Source: Anthoceros angustus (lineage: Eukaryota; Streptophyta; Anthocerotopsida; Anthocerotales; Anthocerotaceae). Taken from it: a stretch of DNA of 64,000 nucleotides. Shown one piece after another: positions 22,117-34,289 of the stretch. The position numbers and the translations under genes are program-made. Position 1 is the first letter of the stretch; every line of letters starts with the position of its first letter. The stretch spans positions 128,247-192,246 of the forward strand of contig MU008187.1 in assembly GCA_010909165.1 (NCBI GenBank). Reading direction: 5' to 3'. The notes beneath the pieces were generated by a model that was not told the DNA's origin, did not search any database, and was given only the letters and a program-made list of their open reading frames with translations.

Positions 22117-22950
22117 CTAAACACCAACAGCTCTAAATACCCCATCGAAGTACCTATCTAAGCGCAGGATGCTTAACAGAGGCGTTCCTATACATGTGTG
22201 TCCATTGGGCCCAAGAAGGTTACCCACCAACTTCTCTGTTCCCACGGAGTATCTCATCGATTTTTCAAGGTTACCGACTGGATCCTTGAGCTTGAGTACC
22301 GAGCAGCTCCACAAGTCTAACAGTCTCCTTGGGAAGTTTGGGACCAAGGTGGGGCCCCGGGCTCGGGAGCCGACAGTCTTGGGTGATACACCCAAACACG
22401 TAGGTCTCTGTTTTGTGGCGGGCCGGTGTGGTATGTGTTGTGTGCCCTGGCCCTCTAGTCTTCGTTTTGATCTGTCCGGACCATGTGCCGGGCTCGTTGT
22501 CCATCTCATCTTCAAAAAGTTTTGAAAAGAAGCGCAGACGCAGTGATTAAGAATGCTGCAAAAACCATGCCTGCACGAGGTTTGTGGCTTTGGATAGCAG
22601 CGTCTCATGTCGAACGTTGAGGACCACTCCTCACCCAACGCTGGCGGGGGCATTGTGCCATCGCCTTACGCACGTTGCACATTATTGGCGATCAATGTAG
22701 GAGTCCCATGTGGAGCTGAATGACTGAAATTGAAAATGAATGGACTCTGTGGTTTTGCTTACATAACAATAAGGAAAGGTGCCCATGGTGTCCTTGCGTG
22801 AGGAGGCCATGTGAGGAGTGAGGAGGGATGTGGGGTTCATGGGGGGAGATGCTGGCGCCGCCGCCGCAGCAACAGTACTGCATGTACTCCGACATTTTTA
22901 TGTCATGAAAGCTCACATGTTTTACACATGTGGCTTCGTCAAGTCTGAAA
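22117..22950. other. Intergenic region between CCD copies, no gene assigned
   Basis: A 178-codon minus frame (22117-22653) is present, but its translation has no family signature, and an overlapping plus frame of similar quality covers the same bases. I do not call it a gene. The rest shows nothing recognisable. Confidence 0.4.
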
Positions 22951-22959
22951 TGCAGAATC

Positions 22960-23400
22960 TGAGGTGAGTCGGTGGAATGAGTGACTTACCTCCGCCAGGA
23001 ACTGCTTTTCTCTATCCTGAGTTCTCTTCAACTATTTTTATATGCATCCTGGCTGTCTTCGAAATGCTTTCGCGCTACGTCTAAGAAATGTTGTGCCGCC
23101 TGTTCTTTTCTCGTGGATGGCTTGGTTGCTGACAGGAACATGCGAGGATGATGTGCATGCAGAAAAAAGAATGGACTGACATTTTTGGACGCATTCAGTG
23201 CATGGTAGCGGCAAATGCCACAAGATGCAGGTAGTCATTCCACTTCTCCTGGTGCCTGTGACTACACATCCTTAGCATCACTTCACATGTTTGATTCGCT
23301 TTCTCCGCCTCACCTTCAGTCTCTGGATGATGAGCGGCTGTTTTTAAACCCTGACATGGCAAGCTTGATGGCAGCATGCTCAGACTGGATTTTGGGTATT
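22960..23400 (-). pseudogene. Ty3/gypsy integrase C-terminal relic
   Basis: The minus strand reads AAHHPETEGEAEKANQTCEV then MLRMCSHRHQEKWNDYLHLV, the segment with the catalytic Glu (HPETDGQTERVNQ in canonical elements). It continues HALNASKNVSPFFLHAHHPR, the 'YN...H.STG.SPF....G..P' region. Only this integrase piece survives and no LTRs are seen nearby. It is more diverged from the gypsy element at 43.7-58.1 kb than a recent copy would be. Confidence 0.75.
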
Positions 23401-23875
23401 TGAGTCTGGGGGAGTTGAGAGGTCCGCTTGACCGTGCCCTCTCTCTGCTGCCTTGGGTTTGAGATGTGGAATGTGATGTCTTGTCTTCACTTGGACAGAT
23501 GATTGTTACGATTAGTCCTACCTACTATTAAGGGAGACCGATTTTGTGCAAGCTCACTTGGACCGATACTTGTTATGAGAGCCCGGCTTGATGATGTAAC
23601 TCTTACGCTCATCTGACGGATTCAAAGTTGCAGGCCGTGCGTTGGCAGAATTGCAGGCCCTCCATCTGTTAATCCGTGCTGGAGGGGAGTGAGATGCAGA
23701 ACATACAAAGACCTCTTCCTGGGTTTCATTTCCCGAGCATGTCCAATACAGGATTGAACAAGTGGATATGCAGATCTCGTCTCATATATCTGTTAGGCCC
23801 CAATAAAACACATTGCAGCCCCATTTCTTCTTCTTCACTCCAATTCTCTACTCGCATTATACTCTCTTGCTAGCA
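23401..23875. other. Unassigned intergenic DNA
   Basis: No coherent reading frame, repeat or RNA gene is recognised in this stretch. Confidence 0.4.
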
Positions 23876-23879
23876 TGCA

Positions 23880-24085
23880 ACTGTGTGCTCACTCCAGATG
23901 CCGCTGTCATGAATGTTATGGTGCTGGTGATGGAACCCATGTTGAGGAGATAGCTCGGGGAGGTGATAGCTCCAGACATCCTCAACATCCTCTGGAAGGA
24001 TGTTGAAACCAAAAGTTTTGTGGAGGGACCATAGTGAAGACATGACACATGCACTGCTGCAACACTCAAAGGGCTTCTTCGCATT
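23880..24085 (-). pseudogene. Short degraded piece of a third CCD copy
   Basis: The sequence around atgttgaggagatagctc to ctctggaaggatgttgaaacc (23939-24005) parallels the CCD exon 3 end in copy B (atgttgaggaggtagctc to ccctggaaggacgtcaacc, 26737-26800). It also includes the adjoining 'atggtgctggtgatgga' intron start. Just left of it, 23885-23907 matches the same gene region in the opposite orientation. Only about 120 bp are recognisable. Confidence 0.5.
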
Positions 24086-24484
24086 CGTCTTTCTTCCTTT
24101 CAAGTCTTTGGATCTGGAACCTAGTTCGGCACCTCTTTGCCTTCATGGTTTGTTTCGATCTTGTATTTCTTGCTGGACTGAGTTCATCCGTTGTCTGGAA
24201 AACCAAGAACCTCCTTTTTTTCCTTTATCTCGTCTTCCTCTACTGTGAGAAGATGGCTGACATTCACACTTTCAGCATTCACTAGAGCACAAATCTGTGA
24301 GTCTATGTGAAACACCTGTTGCAGTAATCGAGCTAGCCATGGAAGTTGTGAGCATGTCAAAGTGCCTCATCAAAGTGCCCAGTTATGCCTTCTCACATGT
24401 GTGGCAGTATCTTTTTCATGGTACGAGCTAGTCTAGGTGACTGTCCAGGTTCAAAGCGCTTTCAGGCGATGGACTTTCAAACCC
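24086..24484. other. Unassigned DNA upstream of the copy B duplication border
   Basis: Homology between the two CCD regions begins at about 24485 (tacttgcaccttgcg), which corresponds to 18500. To the left, copy A has hairpins and copy B has unrelated sequence. No gene is seen. Confidence 0.4.
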
Positions 24485-24526
24485 TACTTGCACCTTGCGT
24501 TGTGGGGCATGCTCCACAAAAGTCCT

Positions 24527-27500
24527 TCAAGCAGCGCTGCTCAGTGGGAAGTCTTTGCTTCTGGCGAGCACGTGCTCCGGCTGTTCCTCATAAAAATACG
24601 TGCCGTGATAACCATAGGGAACTCGCTGCGGAAGTTGCAGCTTTGCCACAGGCTCTCCGCTGAAGTTCTGTGCATCTATGATGTACAACTGCAACACCTC
24701 AACGCCCATTTTGTTGTCAGGATTAAATCTACAGGGTTACCATATGGCATTGTGCTGGACTACAATTTCTAAGCACAAGGTTGGGTGGGATGGGACGGAG
24801 CAGACGGTCGGTCTTACGTAGGAGATCCCTGCTTCCTCGTTGTGAACATAGGCAACCACCCATCCGTCATCCTCGGCCTGGGGATTGGGTCTTGCCACAA
24901 AGGATGGTTCTGAGACTCCCCAGCCGGTTCCCAGGTCGTGAAACTCTGCCTTCAACTCCTGCAGGCAACAAGACTAGTGCTCAGCAGACTAACAGCTTAA
25001 ATGGAGCATCACTGCTACTGCAGCTGGCTGTTGTGCGGAACTTCGAAATGCAGAGAACCTCCTTTTCAGACTGCGGGATTGTCAGCTTGGCCCAACCTCC
25101 CAAAGAAGAAACACCTACAAGATCCCGCACGCACAGCTTTAACACTTGCCAGAGACAAGAACTGTGTGAGGGTAATTGTGGCCAGTGCATACCAGTTTCC
25201 CTCGCCTTTTCTGGATTGGACAGAGTCATGTAACCGTATTTGTTCTTCACACCGGTGTAAGAACGGTTTATGGTCGGATATTCCCCAGAGAAGCTGTATC
25301 CCGAGAGATCACGCTCTGAAACATCCCCTGTGCCCAGAAAAGGGTTGCAATTAAACGATATCTTCTTCCTCTGATCACATGCAAACGCTCTCACAAAGGT
25401 CTGCTGTGCCTGGCTTCGTGTTGTGATGTTCAGGAACGGTACCTGTAACCATATTAAAGCGCCACTCATGGACATAACCGGCCAGGGCTCCGTCAATGGC
25501 AGGATCTGTGGCATGTTTTGGATCCACATTCTGCAGACCCCGAGCCCACCACTGCTTTCGATCTGCTTCCTTTGGCAACGGGATGATAGATCTCCTTGCC
25601 CGAACCCCAATCACTACAACCTACCCCATGGTTCACATGAGTATGGCATCAATCAGCTCAGTGTCAAGAGAATCCAAAATGCATGTCCAAAATGCTCGTG
25701 AAGCTAGTCCTCACCTCGTCACCATCCTCGAAGGAGTTCACCTTGTGCCACGAGAAGCCCGTCTCTACAGGGAACCACTTCGTAGACTTGCTGTCTCCGT
25801 AGCGGGGGAGTATTCCAACTCGGGATGGGCCATTCGCTTGGAAATCCACCAGGCTGTGATCCAGTACAGCAGATTTAATTCAGAGCAGGCACGAAGGGAT
25901 TGAGTGCGCCTGGCCGCTGCTGTAGATGCTCACCTTCCTCCTCTGATGAGGCGATCCACGTCGATGCCAAGAGGAAAGTCGAAGAAGATATTATAGCTGC
26001 AAGGGCAAACACCACCACTGTCACTCGGCATTGAGCTTGAAACTTTCGGCATCGTCCCGCACCAATGAAGTGAGCAGACCGTCTTGTGATGGCAAGTTCG
26101 TGGCAGAAGGGGCAGTGGTCTAACTCCAAGTTGATCTTATGAACTAGCCTTTCACCATCAGCTGCACATCCCAGTGCCATCTATCGTTTTCAAGTCTCTG
26201 CAATTGGACTTGTGAAACAAGAAGAATTGTGCTTGTGTGACAGGGAGAGCGGGAGCATGTTAAACACGTAAGTCTTACCAGACCATATTCCAATCTCGAA
26301 ATACGGCTTGAAGGGGCTGAAGCCAAAGATGACCAGCTCGTTCGTTTCTGGGTCAAGCTGAAGATATTCACGACAGCCACCTACCTATTGTCTTAGATGC
26401 CCAGGGAAGAGAGCTCTGGGCGGAATTCATGACTGGAGGCAGATGTCTTACCAGAGGGTGAGCAGTGAAGGGACGGTTCCATTCGCCGTTACAGCCATCC
26501 CAGACAGCGATGGTGGTCAGGTCTGACAGATTGAACTCATGGGGAAGGTCGCCTTCAGCAATGGCGAAGTACCTTCCAGCGTGTTGGAACACATGAGTAT
26601 TGGATGTTGCCTTGTTCACCTTGCCAAACCGCAGCTACAGGCGGACACATTCACGACCGCGGCATCTGGAGTGAGCACAAGTGCTGACTCAATAACCAAC
26701 AGGTGCATGATGGTGATGGTGCTGGTGATGGATACCATGTTGAGGAGGTAGCTCAGGGCGATAGCCCCAGAATCCCCCTGGAAGGACGTCAACCAAACAG
26801 GCCTTCCTCTCTCCTTTTCAAGCTCGTAGCCTTCCGTGCTCACATATCTGTTGAGGTAAGCAGCCTTTCCTCCCTCCTCGAAGTAGGTTGCGTGAAGCAT
26901 TCCATCAGCCTCAAATGCGTGGTACTCCACTAATCCCAAGGGACTGCTCATGCACTTCCCTCCAAATTGGGGATTGGGACCTGCACAGCCAGCGCCACTC
27001 TGCTCCATTCAAAATCCTCCCATCTCCGACAGACCGTGTTGAAACCCCTCGTCGGATTAGAGCAATTTGCACAAGTCCCGAGGCCACTCACCATTCCTAA
27101 CGTGCACTCCAGGTGGGAAGTCTGTCGGAATGGCCCCAGACACCACCCGCACCGCCGTCTTCTCCCCAATCTCTGCCACAGGAGCCCAATTCCCCTGAAG
27201 ACACGCACTTCAACATTATTCTCTACACTTCCAGAAACGTGAGCCTGCAACTGCCAATTTGAAAGCACGGGCTCCGGATAATTCCCAATCTCAACACACT
27301 TGTCCCACTACAACCACCCACCGCGAACTGATAGTCGGAGAATTCTACTTCTCTGAACAGCAAGTGCGTCACTTCACTCAGAACCCGCTCTTTCACCTCG
27401 TTGGCGAGACTTCCAATCCTCTGCAACAATTCGGCCTCTTTCTGAACACGGTTCACAAAGCTGGGCCTGAAAGCTTCCTCCACAACAGCCTGAAGGCGCG

Positions 27501-27711
27501 AGTCATCCACACCCGGCCCAGCAGCTGGCTCCGCTTTCTCAAGCACTCGGCACCTCACATCCGCTCTTGGCGCTTCCTGAAATCCGCAAACCGTTCTGAG
27601 AGGCGGACACCAGGACTGCCCGCTGAAGCTGGGCAGTCTGGAGTCAGTTGGAGAAGTTGGAAATGTCCCAGCCCCGGGAAGCATCCGTGCAATTTCTGGA
27701 GCCCAAGCCAT
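24527..27711 (-). CDS. Carotenoid cleavage dioxygenase, copy B
   Basis: This is the better preserved of two tandem CCD genes (family role as for copy A). Exons fit GT-AG with consistent phase: 27711-27322, 27194-27092, 26980-26736, 26634-26452, 26357-26279, 26161-26080, 25996-25934, 25853-25715, the next opening at 25620, and a stop at 24527-24529. Joined, they give family landmarks in order: GNWAPVAEIGE, HVRNGPNPQF, YHAFEADGMLHATYF, FTAHPLVRH, LDPETNELVIFGFSPF, FCHELAIT, FFDFPLGID, RVGILPRYGDSKSTKWF, WHKVNSFEDGDE, EDDGWVVAYVHNEE, LPQRVPYGYHGTYF. All four iron-ligand His segments are present. HELAIT replaces the more usual HDFAIT. The substrate class is not deducible. The start at 27711 was chosen because it aligns with copy A; an in-frame Met exists upstream at 27762. 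Confidence 0.9.
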
Positions 27712-28670
27712 GGCCGACTCCGCCTGAACTCTCCCTCTGCGGCACTCGCCAAAATGCTGCAAACCAGCACGACGCTCTCTGTGGCCATCGCATTTCTGCG
27801 CTGCCTTGCTGTTTTATTCTAGACGCAGCCAACCTCACCTCCCTGCACGACTCTGCGGTCGCCCGCTCACAAAAATCGGATCCGTTGGCGTCAACATCAG
27901 TTGTTAGGCTGTTCGTCCCATGCTACCATGTTCTCTCCTGCCTGCTCTCTCCTCTCTCTGTGCCTACAGGGGTATCGGGTGCATGATGCTCTCCGTTCCT
28001 GCCATATGAGATGCTCACAGACCCGACGTCCAGTTCTGTTTCGGGTTTCCAAAGCGGCGCCGGCAGCCGCTCATATCTTAGGTCTTACCTGTGTAACCAA
28101 TGTGTGAGTACATACATATTGCGGGAGAAGGAATATGGAACATGGCATGCCAGGCGGATACTTCCGCTCCGACCAAACACATTTGGCTCATATACAGCGA
28201 TCTATATGCCCAAGATAGGAGATGCTGGCTCAGCCCTTCACAATGAGACAGCGATTCTCGAGTCATGAACACTTAGGCCTACCCGACAAAGTGAAGACGC
28301 ACCAATGTCGAGAAAATGTACACACGACTCTCCATAACTTTCACCATTGATTATAATAATTCATAAAAATACATGGTTAATAAAGTAAGAATACATAATC
28401 AATATGACCACATATAATATAATATATTTTTAATATATTGAATAAAATATGTGATATTAATCTCATTAATATAAATGTAGATACCATTAACGAAAATATC
28501 ATTGAATAGGCTCCATCATGCATGGATGTGAGTGCCATGCCCATACCCTCACCCACTTCGACACATGAAGGTATCTGGTCATCCCCAATGTGCGATGAGA
28601 GAAAGGCGATGGCCCATTTCCCCGCCGGTAGTAGGTGGTCGGTAACGTACGACATGAGAAAGGAGATGGT
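27712..28670. other. CCD copy B upstream region and AT-rich intergenic DNA
   Basis: This presumably includes the promoter of copy B, but I cannot point to a definite TATA box or motif. 28370-28470 is strongly AT-rich (ataatataatatatttttaa). Nothing else is recognised. Confidence 0.4.
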
Positions 28671-28674
28671 CCTT

Positions 28675-28800
28675 ACGCAGGCGCTATTAGTCACTAGAAA
28701 GTTAATGTGGACACGGAACCCGAAGCGCCAGCTCCACATGGCCACCATATCACATCCGCTACCTTCATGCCATTGGTTGCACCACTCACCTCTTTGCCTC
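28675..28800 (-). repeat. Inverted repeat partner of 31585-31705
   Basis: The sequence around ggacacggaacccgaagcgc is the complement of gcgcttcgggttccgtgtcc at 31645. The matching frames both read VAMWSWRFGFRVHINF then VTNSAC: minus here within a 141-codon frame (28377-28802), plus on the other side within a 132-codon frame (31578-31976). I recognise no family for this peptide. Confidence 0.8.
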
Positions 28801-29167
28801 ACTCACCTCTTCGCCTCAGCGACCATGCCACCATCCAATCCATACGGCCTTAAACACATCCATCAAGGCTCATCGCGCCCATCAAGGCTCCCTAGTTCAT
28901 AATGAGGCTTGATCTCCAAGTGGTGGTCGCTCAATTGGAAGAAGATGAACCTATACAACTAGGTTAAAAGTCACTGCGTTATTGTTCGTGATTGCGATGT
29001 GCTCACATGTTTATAGAGGTGTTCCTGTGATTATGATGCAAAACTTACATGTTTATAGAGGTTGTGTCACTTATTTCACAGGTATCTCCCCAAGTGGATG
29101 GTGCAAAAAGTGTAAGGAAGTTGTAAGTGGACATCTACAATATTGTTTACGGCTATTGCTTGAAGAT

Positions 29168-30921
29168 TCAAGTTCCAAGACATGGGCAACGGCCTTCACT
29201 GCCGGTAGGGATTTTATAAGGTTGACTCCTCCAGAGTTCAGCATGAAAGAACTAAGAGGGGAAGCCTTTGAGTCGCTAGATGTGTCAAGTGAGAGTTTAA
29301 TTCTTTTGCCTCTTCTCCATCAAGATGGAGAAAAGGCAAAAGATCCATCAAGATGTAAGTGTTATTATTTTACGAGCTGATGCAAGGTACATTCGGGACT
29401 TGTCTCGCTGCCATACGTGAGGCAAAGAGCACACAAGGTACATTCAAGACTTGTCTCTTGCCATACATGAGACAAAGAGCACACCGGTCGGACCACAGTT
29501 AGGAAGACCCTGTGTTAATAGCCCAAGGACACCGGGAAATCAAGGTATCTCCTCGTGAACTGGACATGGACATGACCAATATTTGTTATGAAATAGTGAA
29601 AAACTTGCAGCAATCCTTTGCCGTTGGCCGGTGCTCTTGTGATGTGCTCGTGCTTGTCTATAGTGGTAACCATAGTAATAGTCTTCCTCCCAACTAGCAC
29701 CCTTGCAGACTCATGATCTTTCAGGATCTGAAAGGTTGTTGTCTTACACAACAACTTCAACTTGTACTTCACCCATTCTTTCTTGGCAGTAGATAAGTAA
29801 GGAGCGAGGGTGCAGTTTGGACCTGAGTTGCTAGCAAGCAAACCATGACAATATCGCTTCGTGGTGCTTTCATGTATTCTTAGTTCAACCACATGAAGAA
29901 CATTTCAAGCTAGCTCACAAACACCGTAAATTGGCACCCATGCTTCTACTCTCCCACACACTACCTTAGAGCGCCCGCCGCCAACGCCTGCCTTGGCTCG
30001 TTAGTGAGATCAAGACAACTTCCGATTGAATAGAACTTTAGTTCCAAGACATGGGCAACGGCCTTCACTGCCGGTAGGGATTTTATAAGGTTGACTCCTC
30101 CAGAGTTCAGCATGAAAGAACTAAGAGGGGAAGCCTTTGAGCTGCTAGACAGGCTGCGAGGAAGGCAATTCTTTTGCCTCTTCTCCATCAAGATGGAGAA
30201 AAGGCAAAAGATCCATCAAGATGTAAGTGTTATTATTTTACGAGCTGATGCAGTGTACATTCAGGACTTGTCTCTTGCCATACGTGAGGCAAAGAGCACA
30301 CAGTGTACATTCAAGACTTGTCTCTTGCCATACATGAGACAAAGAGCACACCGGTCGGACCACAGTTAGGAAGACCCTGTGTTAATAGCCCAAGGACACC
30401 GGGAAATCAAGGTATCTCCTCAGGTGAACTGGACATGGACATGACCACACCTTGTTATGAAATAGTGAAAAAACTTGCAGGCAATCCTTTGCCGTTGGCC
30501 GGTGCTCTTGTGATGTGCTCGTGCTTGTCTATAGTGGTAACCATAGTAATAGTCTTCCTCCCAACTAGCACCCTTGCAGACTCATGATCTTTCAGGATCT
30601 GAAAGGTTGTTGTCTTACACAACAACTTCAACTTGTACTTCACCCATTCTTTCTTGGCAGTAGATAAGTAAGGAGCGAGGGTGCAGTTTGGACCTGAGTT
30701 GCTAGCAAGCAAACCATGACAATACTGCCCTGTGGTGCCCTTCATGTATTCTTAGTTCAACCACATGAAGAACATTTCAAGCTAGCTCACAAACACCAGA
30801 AATTGGCACCCATGCTTCTTACTCTCCCCACACACTACCTTAGAGCGCCTGCTGCCAACGCCTGTCTTTGGCTCGTTAGTGAGATCAGCACAAACTTCCG
30901 ATTGAATAGAACTTTAGTTCC
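29168..30921. repeat. Direct tandem duplication of about 870 bp (29168-30038, 30039-30921)
   Basis: Both units open with agttccaagacatgggcaac and close with cttccgattgaatagaactt. Each contains a smaller tandem of about 45 bp (gtacattca(a/g)gacttgtctc). Unit 2 has extra CAG, CTG and GTG triplets relative to unit 1. Frames shared by the units include PPEFSMKELRGEAFE (plus) and ARVLVGRKTITMVTTIDKHE (minus). Neither is recognised. Confidence 0.85.
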
Positions 30922-31584
30922 GGTAACCATCAGCACATCTGAACTTCATGTAATGGCAAGGGGTGGTAGGAGAGATTGCATTTTGCCTTATGCCTGACCT
31001 TGTCCAAACATTTACCCTTACCAACTTTGTTGAAAAGAATTTTTATGACTCCTCACCACCATGAAATCTTGATGTCTACACCAAGAATGTAACAAGTTTT
31101 GACAAGACTGACTTTCTTCCTAACTGTGTGCATAACATCTTACTATTCCATGGTTTTCTTTGAGAAGGGACCCGGGCAGGGAGTATGAACAATAAAAGGA
31201 CACAATTGGAGCCAAACGGATCAGGTGCAATTGTACTCTCGGCTCCCACCATGCTCCTGCAATCCACAATGAGGCCTTAGGCCGATCCGACTGCTAGAGT
31301 GCACGCAAATTAAAACACTCCATTGTGCACGTATGAGACGCATTTGGGAAAAGAGGCATGAGATTGTGTGGGACGCCTACGGTCATCGCTCAAATTTTTG
31401 AAGGAAGTTGTGGCATTTCCTCTTTCAAATTTTCTCGATTACGGTGAATACAGTGATACGGGACGGGATGGATTACGGTGGCGTGGGCAAAGCCTTGGCT
31501 TCCGTAATCGGAGCGTAATCGGAGAACTGACGGGCGACGGTAGACATGTCACGGTGAATGGAAAGGTCGTGTAGACGGTGGCAT
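30922..31584. other. Unassigned DNA
   Basis: No protein family, RNA gene or clear repeat border is seen. 31440-31540 contains short repeats of ttacggtg and taatcgga. Confidence 0.4.
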
Positions 31585-31705
31585 GGCTGCTGCGGCAAAG
31601 AGAAGTGTGGTGCGGCGGATGTGATGTGGTGGCCATGTGGAGTTGGCGCTTCGGGTTCCGTGTCCACATTAACTTTGTTGTGACTAATAGCGCCTGCATG
31701 GTCCA
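31585..31705 (+). repeat. Inverted repeat partner of 28675-28800
   Basis: This arm of about 120 bp faces the arm at 28.7 kb and encloses the 870-bp tandem duplication. The whole 28.67-31.71 kb block could be one foldback-type unit, but no terminal motif or target duplication is evident. Confidence 0.75.
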
Positions 31706-32097
31706 TAGATATTTAAAAAGTTTTTCATCCAGCAGATGGGTCCGCCTGGTGGTACGATCAAGTCTTCCTGCACTGTGCTCAGCCTCAATCAAGCAATCAA
31801 TGCTTCGTAAGGCTGAAATCTGGCGTGGCTTGCCATGCCTCGCCCATCACGATTCTCTCTCATCATGGTATACTTTAAACGCAACACCATGTACAGTCCA
31901 TACAGGATGTCAACCGCCCTATTTTGCCCAAAGACGGCACAACCCTAAAGAGGCAGCCACCACAACAAGGTTGTGATGTAAACGAACCATGCTTGATTTT
32001 AGAACCGTGCGTGAGAGTATGAACTGAGCGCGGGGTGTCTCAAACAAACCATCCCTAAGACAACTTCCAAGTTCTCTACACTAACTTCCTTGACCAC

Positions 32098-34279
32098 TTG
32101 GGTTTCCTGGCTTGGTGGCCTCTGTCCATGTGCTTTCTTTTCCTTAAGTTGAAGCCAAATCTTGGTATTTGCTGTCGTGTGTTTGTATGTAGGTATTGGT
32201 GTTCATATGGACCGGAGGATTTCCGAGCTGCTACCACACCCAAGAATGTGCGCATGAAGACCGGATGTATGGCCAATTTTGTTGTGAAGCAGTTGCGCTT
32301 ATTCCCTGAAGTTGCTCAAATCCTTCTTCATGAAGGAGCGCACGTAGATCGAGCAGGTGATATCTGTCATGGTCCGCAGTATGTGGGACACCCTAAATTG
32401 TCTAGAGCTCCTTGGATCTCGAAAGAGAAAAAGGATTGGGTTAAACATTGTCTTTATTGCAAGGTTTCTGTGTCGGAGATTATGCGTCGGCATGTTGCAG
32501 TTGTGTACGAGAAGATGAGTCACTACATAGGACATGAGCGTGGTGGTGACGTTCGAGATGACTACATGCAGCGCAAGGATGTGTTGAACATGAAACGACA
32601 AGTGGAAGCGGGTGAGTGGAAACTAGACCCTGATGATGTAAAGTCCACTGAGATGTGGCTCAAAGTGAATGCTGACCTTATCTTCCATAGATCGAACTCG
32701 TGAACCTTTTGTTTTAGGGTTGCAAACTCCTTTCATGCGATGTTCATCAAGCATGGTAACAATAGTGTTTTAGCCATGGACGCCACATTTGGTATGAACA
32801 AGTATAGGTACCACTTATTTACGGTGATGGTTTTGATCAACACCTTAATGGTATTCCGCTTGCTTGGGCACTAACACAGGAGGCTACTATACTTTCTTTG
32901 GTGTCATGGTTGACGCCACTCCGACATGTCGCTCTTACAACATGTGCAACATGGGTCCCTAGTTGCTTCCTAGTTGATGATTGTTTAGCAGAGATAGGTG
33001 CCTTTAAACAGGTATGGGGGGCCAACATACATGTTGTGTTGTGTCTATGGCATGTAAGGAAGGCATGGCAGCGAAACCTTTTAAAGAAGGTAAAGTGCAT
33101 TATTGCAAGGAAGAAGATTTGGGCAGCTCTTGCGGAGATCATGTATGTCAAGGCCATAATACGCAAGATGGTACTGTCGCATGGGGTAAGGTATTGTTAG
33201 AGTTCTTCTACAAGGAGTGGCATGGAAGTCAACCAGCCTTTGTTGAGTATTTCAAGAAGCAAGGGGTGACTCTATAGGTATTATTCTTTGCCCAAAGTGC
33301 ACTAGTTTCTTTGTGCGGTAAGGGTTGCTTGAATGGATGTTTACATGGTGTCGGTGTGTAATAATGTTTCGCATTTCTTATGCCGCATGTGGTTGAAGAA
33401 CCGCAGGATGTTTCCTTGGACAAGATACCACATCCCTCGGAGGCCTTTCATCGATTCTTGAAGGAAAGAGTATCTTTTACCAAGGCTGCGTTGCGGAAGG
33501 CGTATGGATTGGCTTCTTCATCAACTTGTGAACGAGGTAGCGACATCGGTACCTTGATTTCACCAAGACCGGGGTTATGTCAATTTAAAACTCGAGAAGG
33601 TATATGAGCATGTTTTGTCCATGAGCACCATCCTGACGAGCTGTCATATTCCGTAGTTGGGATGCTTGCATATTGCATGTCCTCGAGGATAGTGACAAGG
33701 TTTACGTCATTGAGGCTGCACATTCTCCATGGGCATTTTGTACTTGTGGGATGGGGCGTAAAGGATTCATTTGCAAACATGTTGTGAAGGTGCAATGTAT
33801 GTGGTATATTTGAACATACTTCCCAGCTTATTGCGCCTTGCTTGGTGTACCAATGGATCTTATGTTCGGGCACAAGAAGAAGGAAGAACACACGACCTAA
33901 ATCTTGTTCGAGAATGAGATATCACATGATAATCATGTTCGTGATACAACGGCAATACGGCAATGTCGTTGTCGCACATCTTCCCATCAACCTGTAGCTT
34001 GGAGGAGTTGAAGTCAAACGACGCCGAGACTTGGATGCAACTGCATGGGGTATTCCAAGCATTGTGGAAGCCAAGCTCGCTATTTTGTTTGAGGTCTGCG
34101 CAATAATGGAACAAGCACAACATCGTATTAGGGAAGTTGCAGCTCAGGTGGACGAGGCCTCAAGCAATAGACCGGTATCAGAGGAGTTTGTTCCGAATGA
34201 CGGGACCAACCGGTTAGTGCGTTTCAAGGGCATTGAAGAACGCTCAAGACCGAAAAAGAAAAAAGTGTTTACTTTGTGA
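32098..34279 (+). pseudogene. Mutator-like (MULE) transposase with SWIM zinc finger, frameshifted
   Basis: The first frame (32098-32703, 201 codons) gives the N-terminal region (RMKTGCMANFVVKQLRLFPE, AGDICHGPQYVGHPKLSRAP). After a stop and frame change comes the DDE domain, MDATFGMNKYRYHLFTVMV, with the first catalytic Asp at 32779-32781. Then FLVDDCLAEIGAFKQVWGAN and VVLCLWHVRKAWQRNL follow in the 32898-33200 frame. A SWIM finger lies at 33733-33786 (FCTCGMGRKGFICKHVVKV, CxC...CxH), and the basic C-terminus ends RPKKKKVFTL at 34279. MULE proteins excise and insert DNA with long TIRs. I found no TIRs here. At least three frame breaks make it non-coding as shown. Confidence 0.8.
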
Positions 34280-34289
34280 TGCCTTTGTG

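Noticed and set aside
22117-22653. 178-codon minus-strand frame as a gene
   Set aside because: No family signature, biased composition, and an equally good plus-strand frame covers the same bases.
28377-28470. AT-rich stretch as a centromeric or origin sequence
   Set aside because: It is about 100 bp, not tandemly repeated, and simple AT richness is not sufficient evidence.
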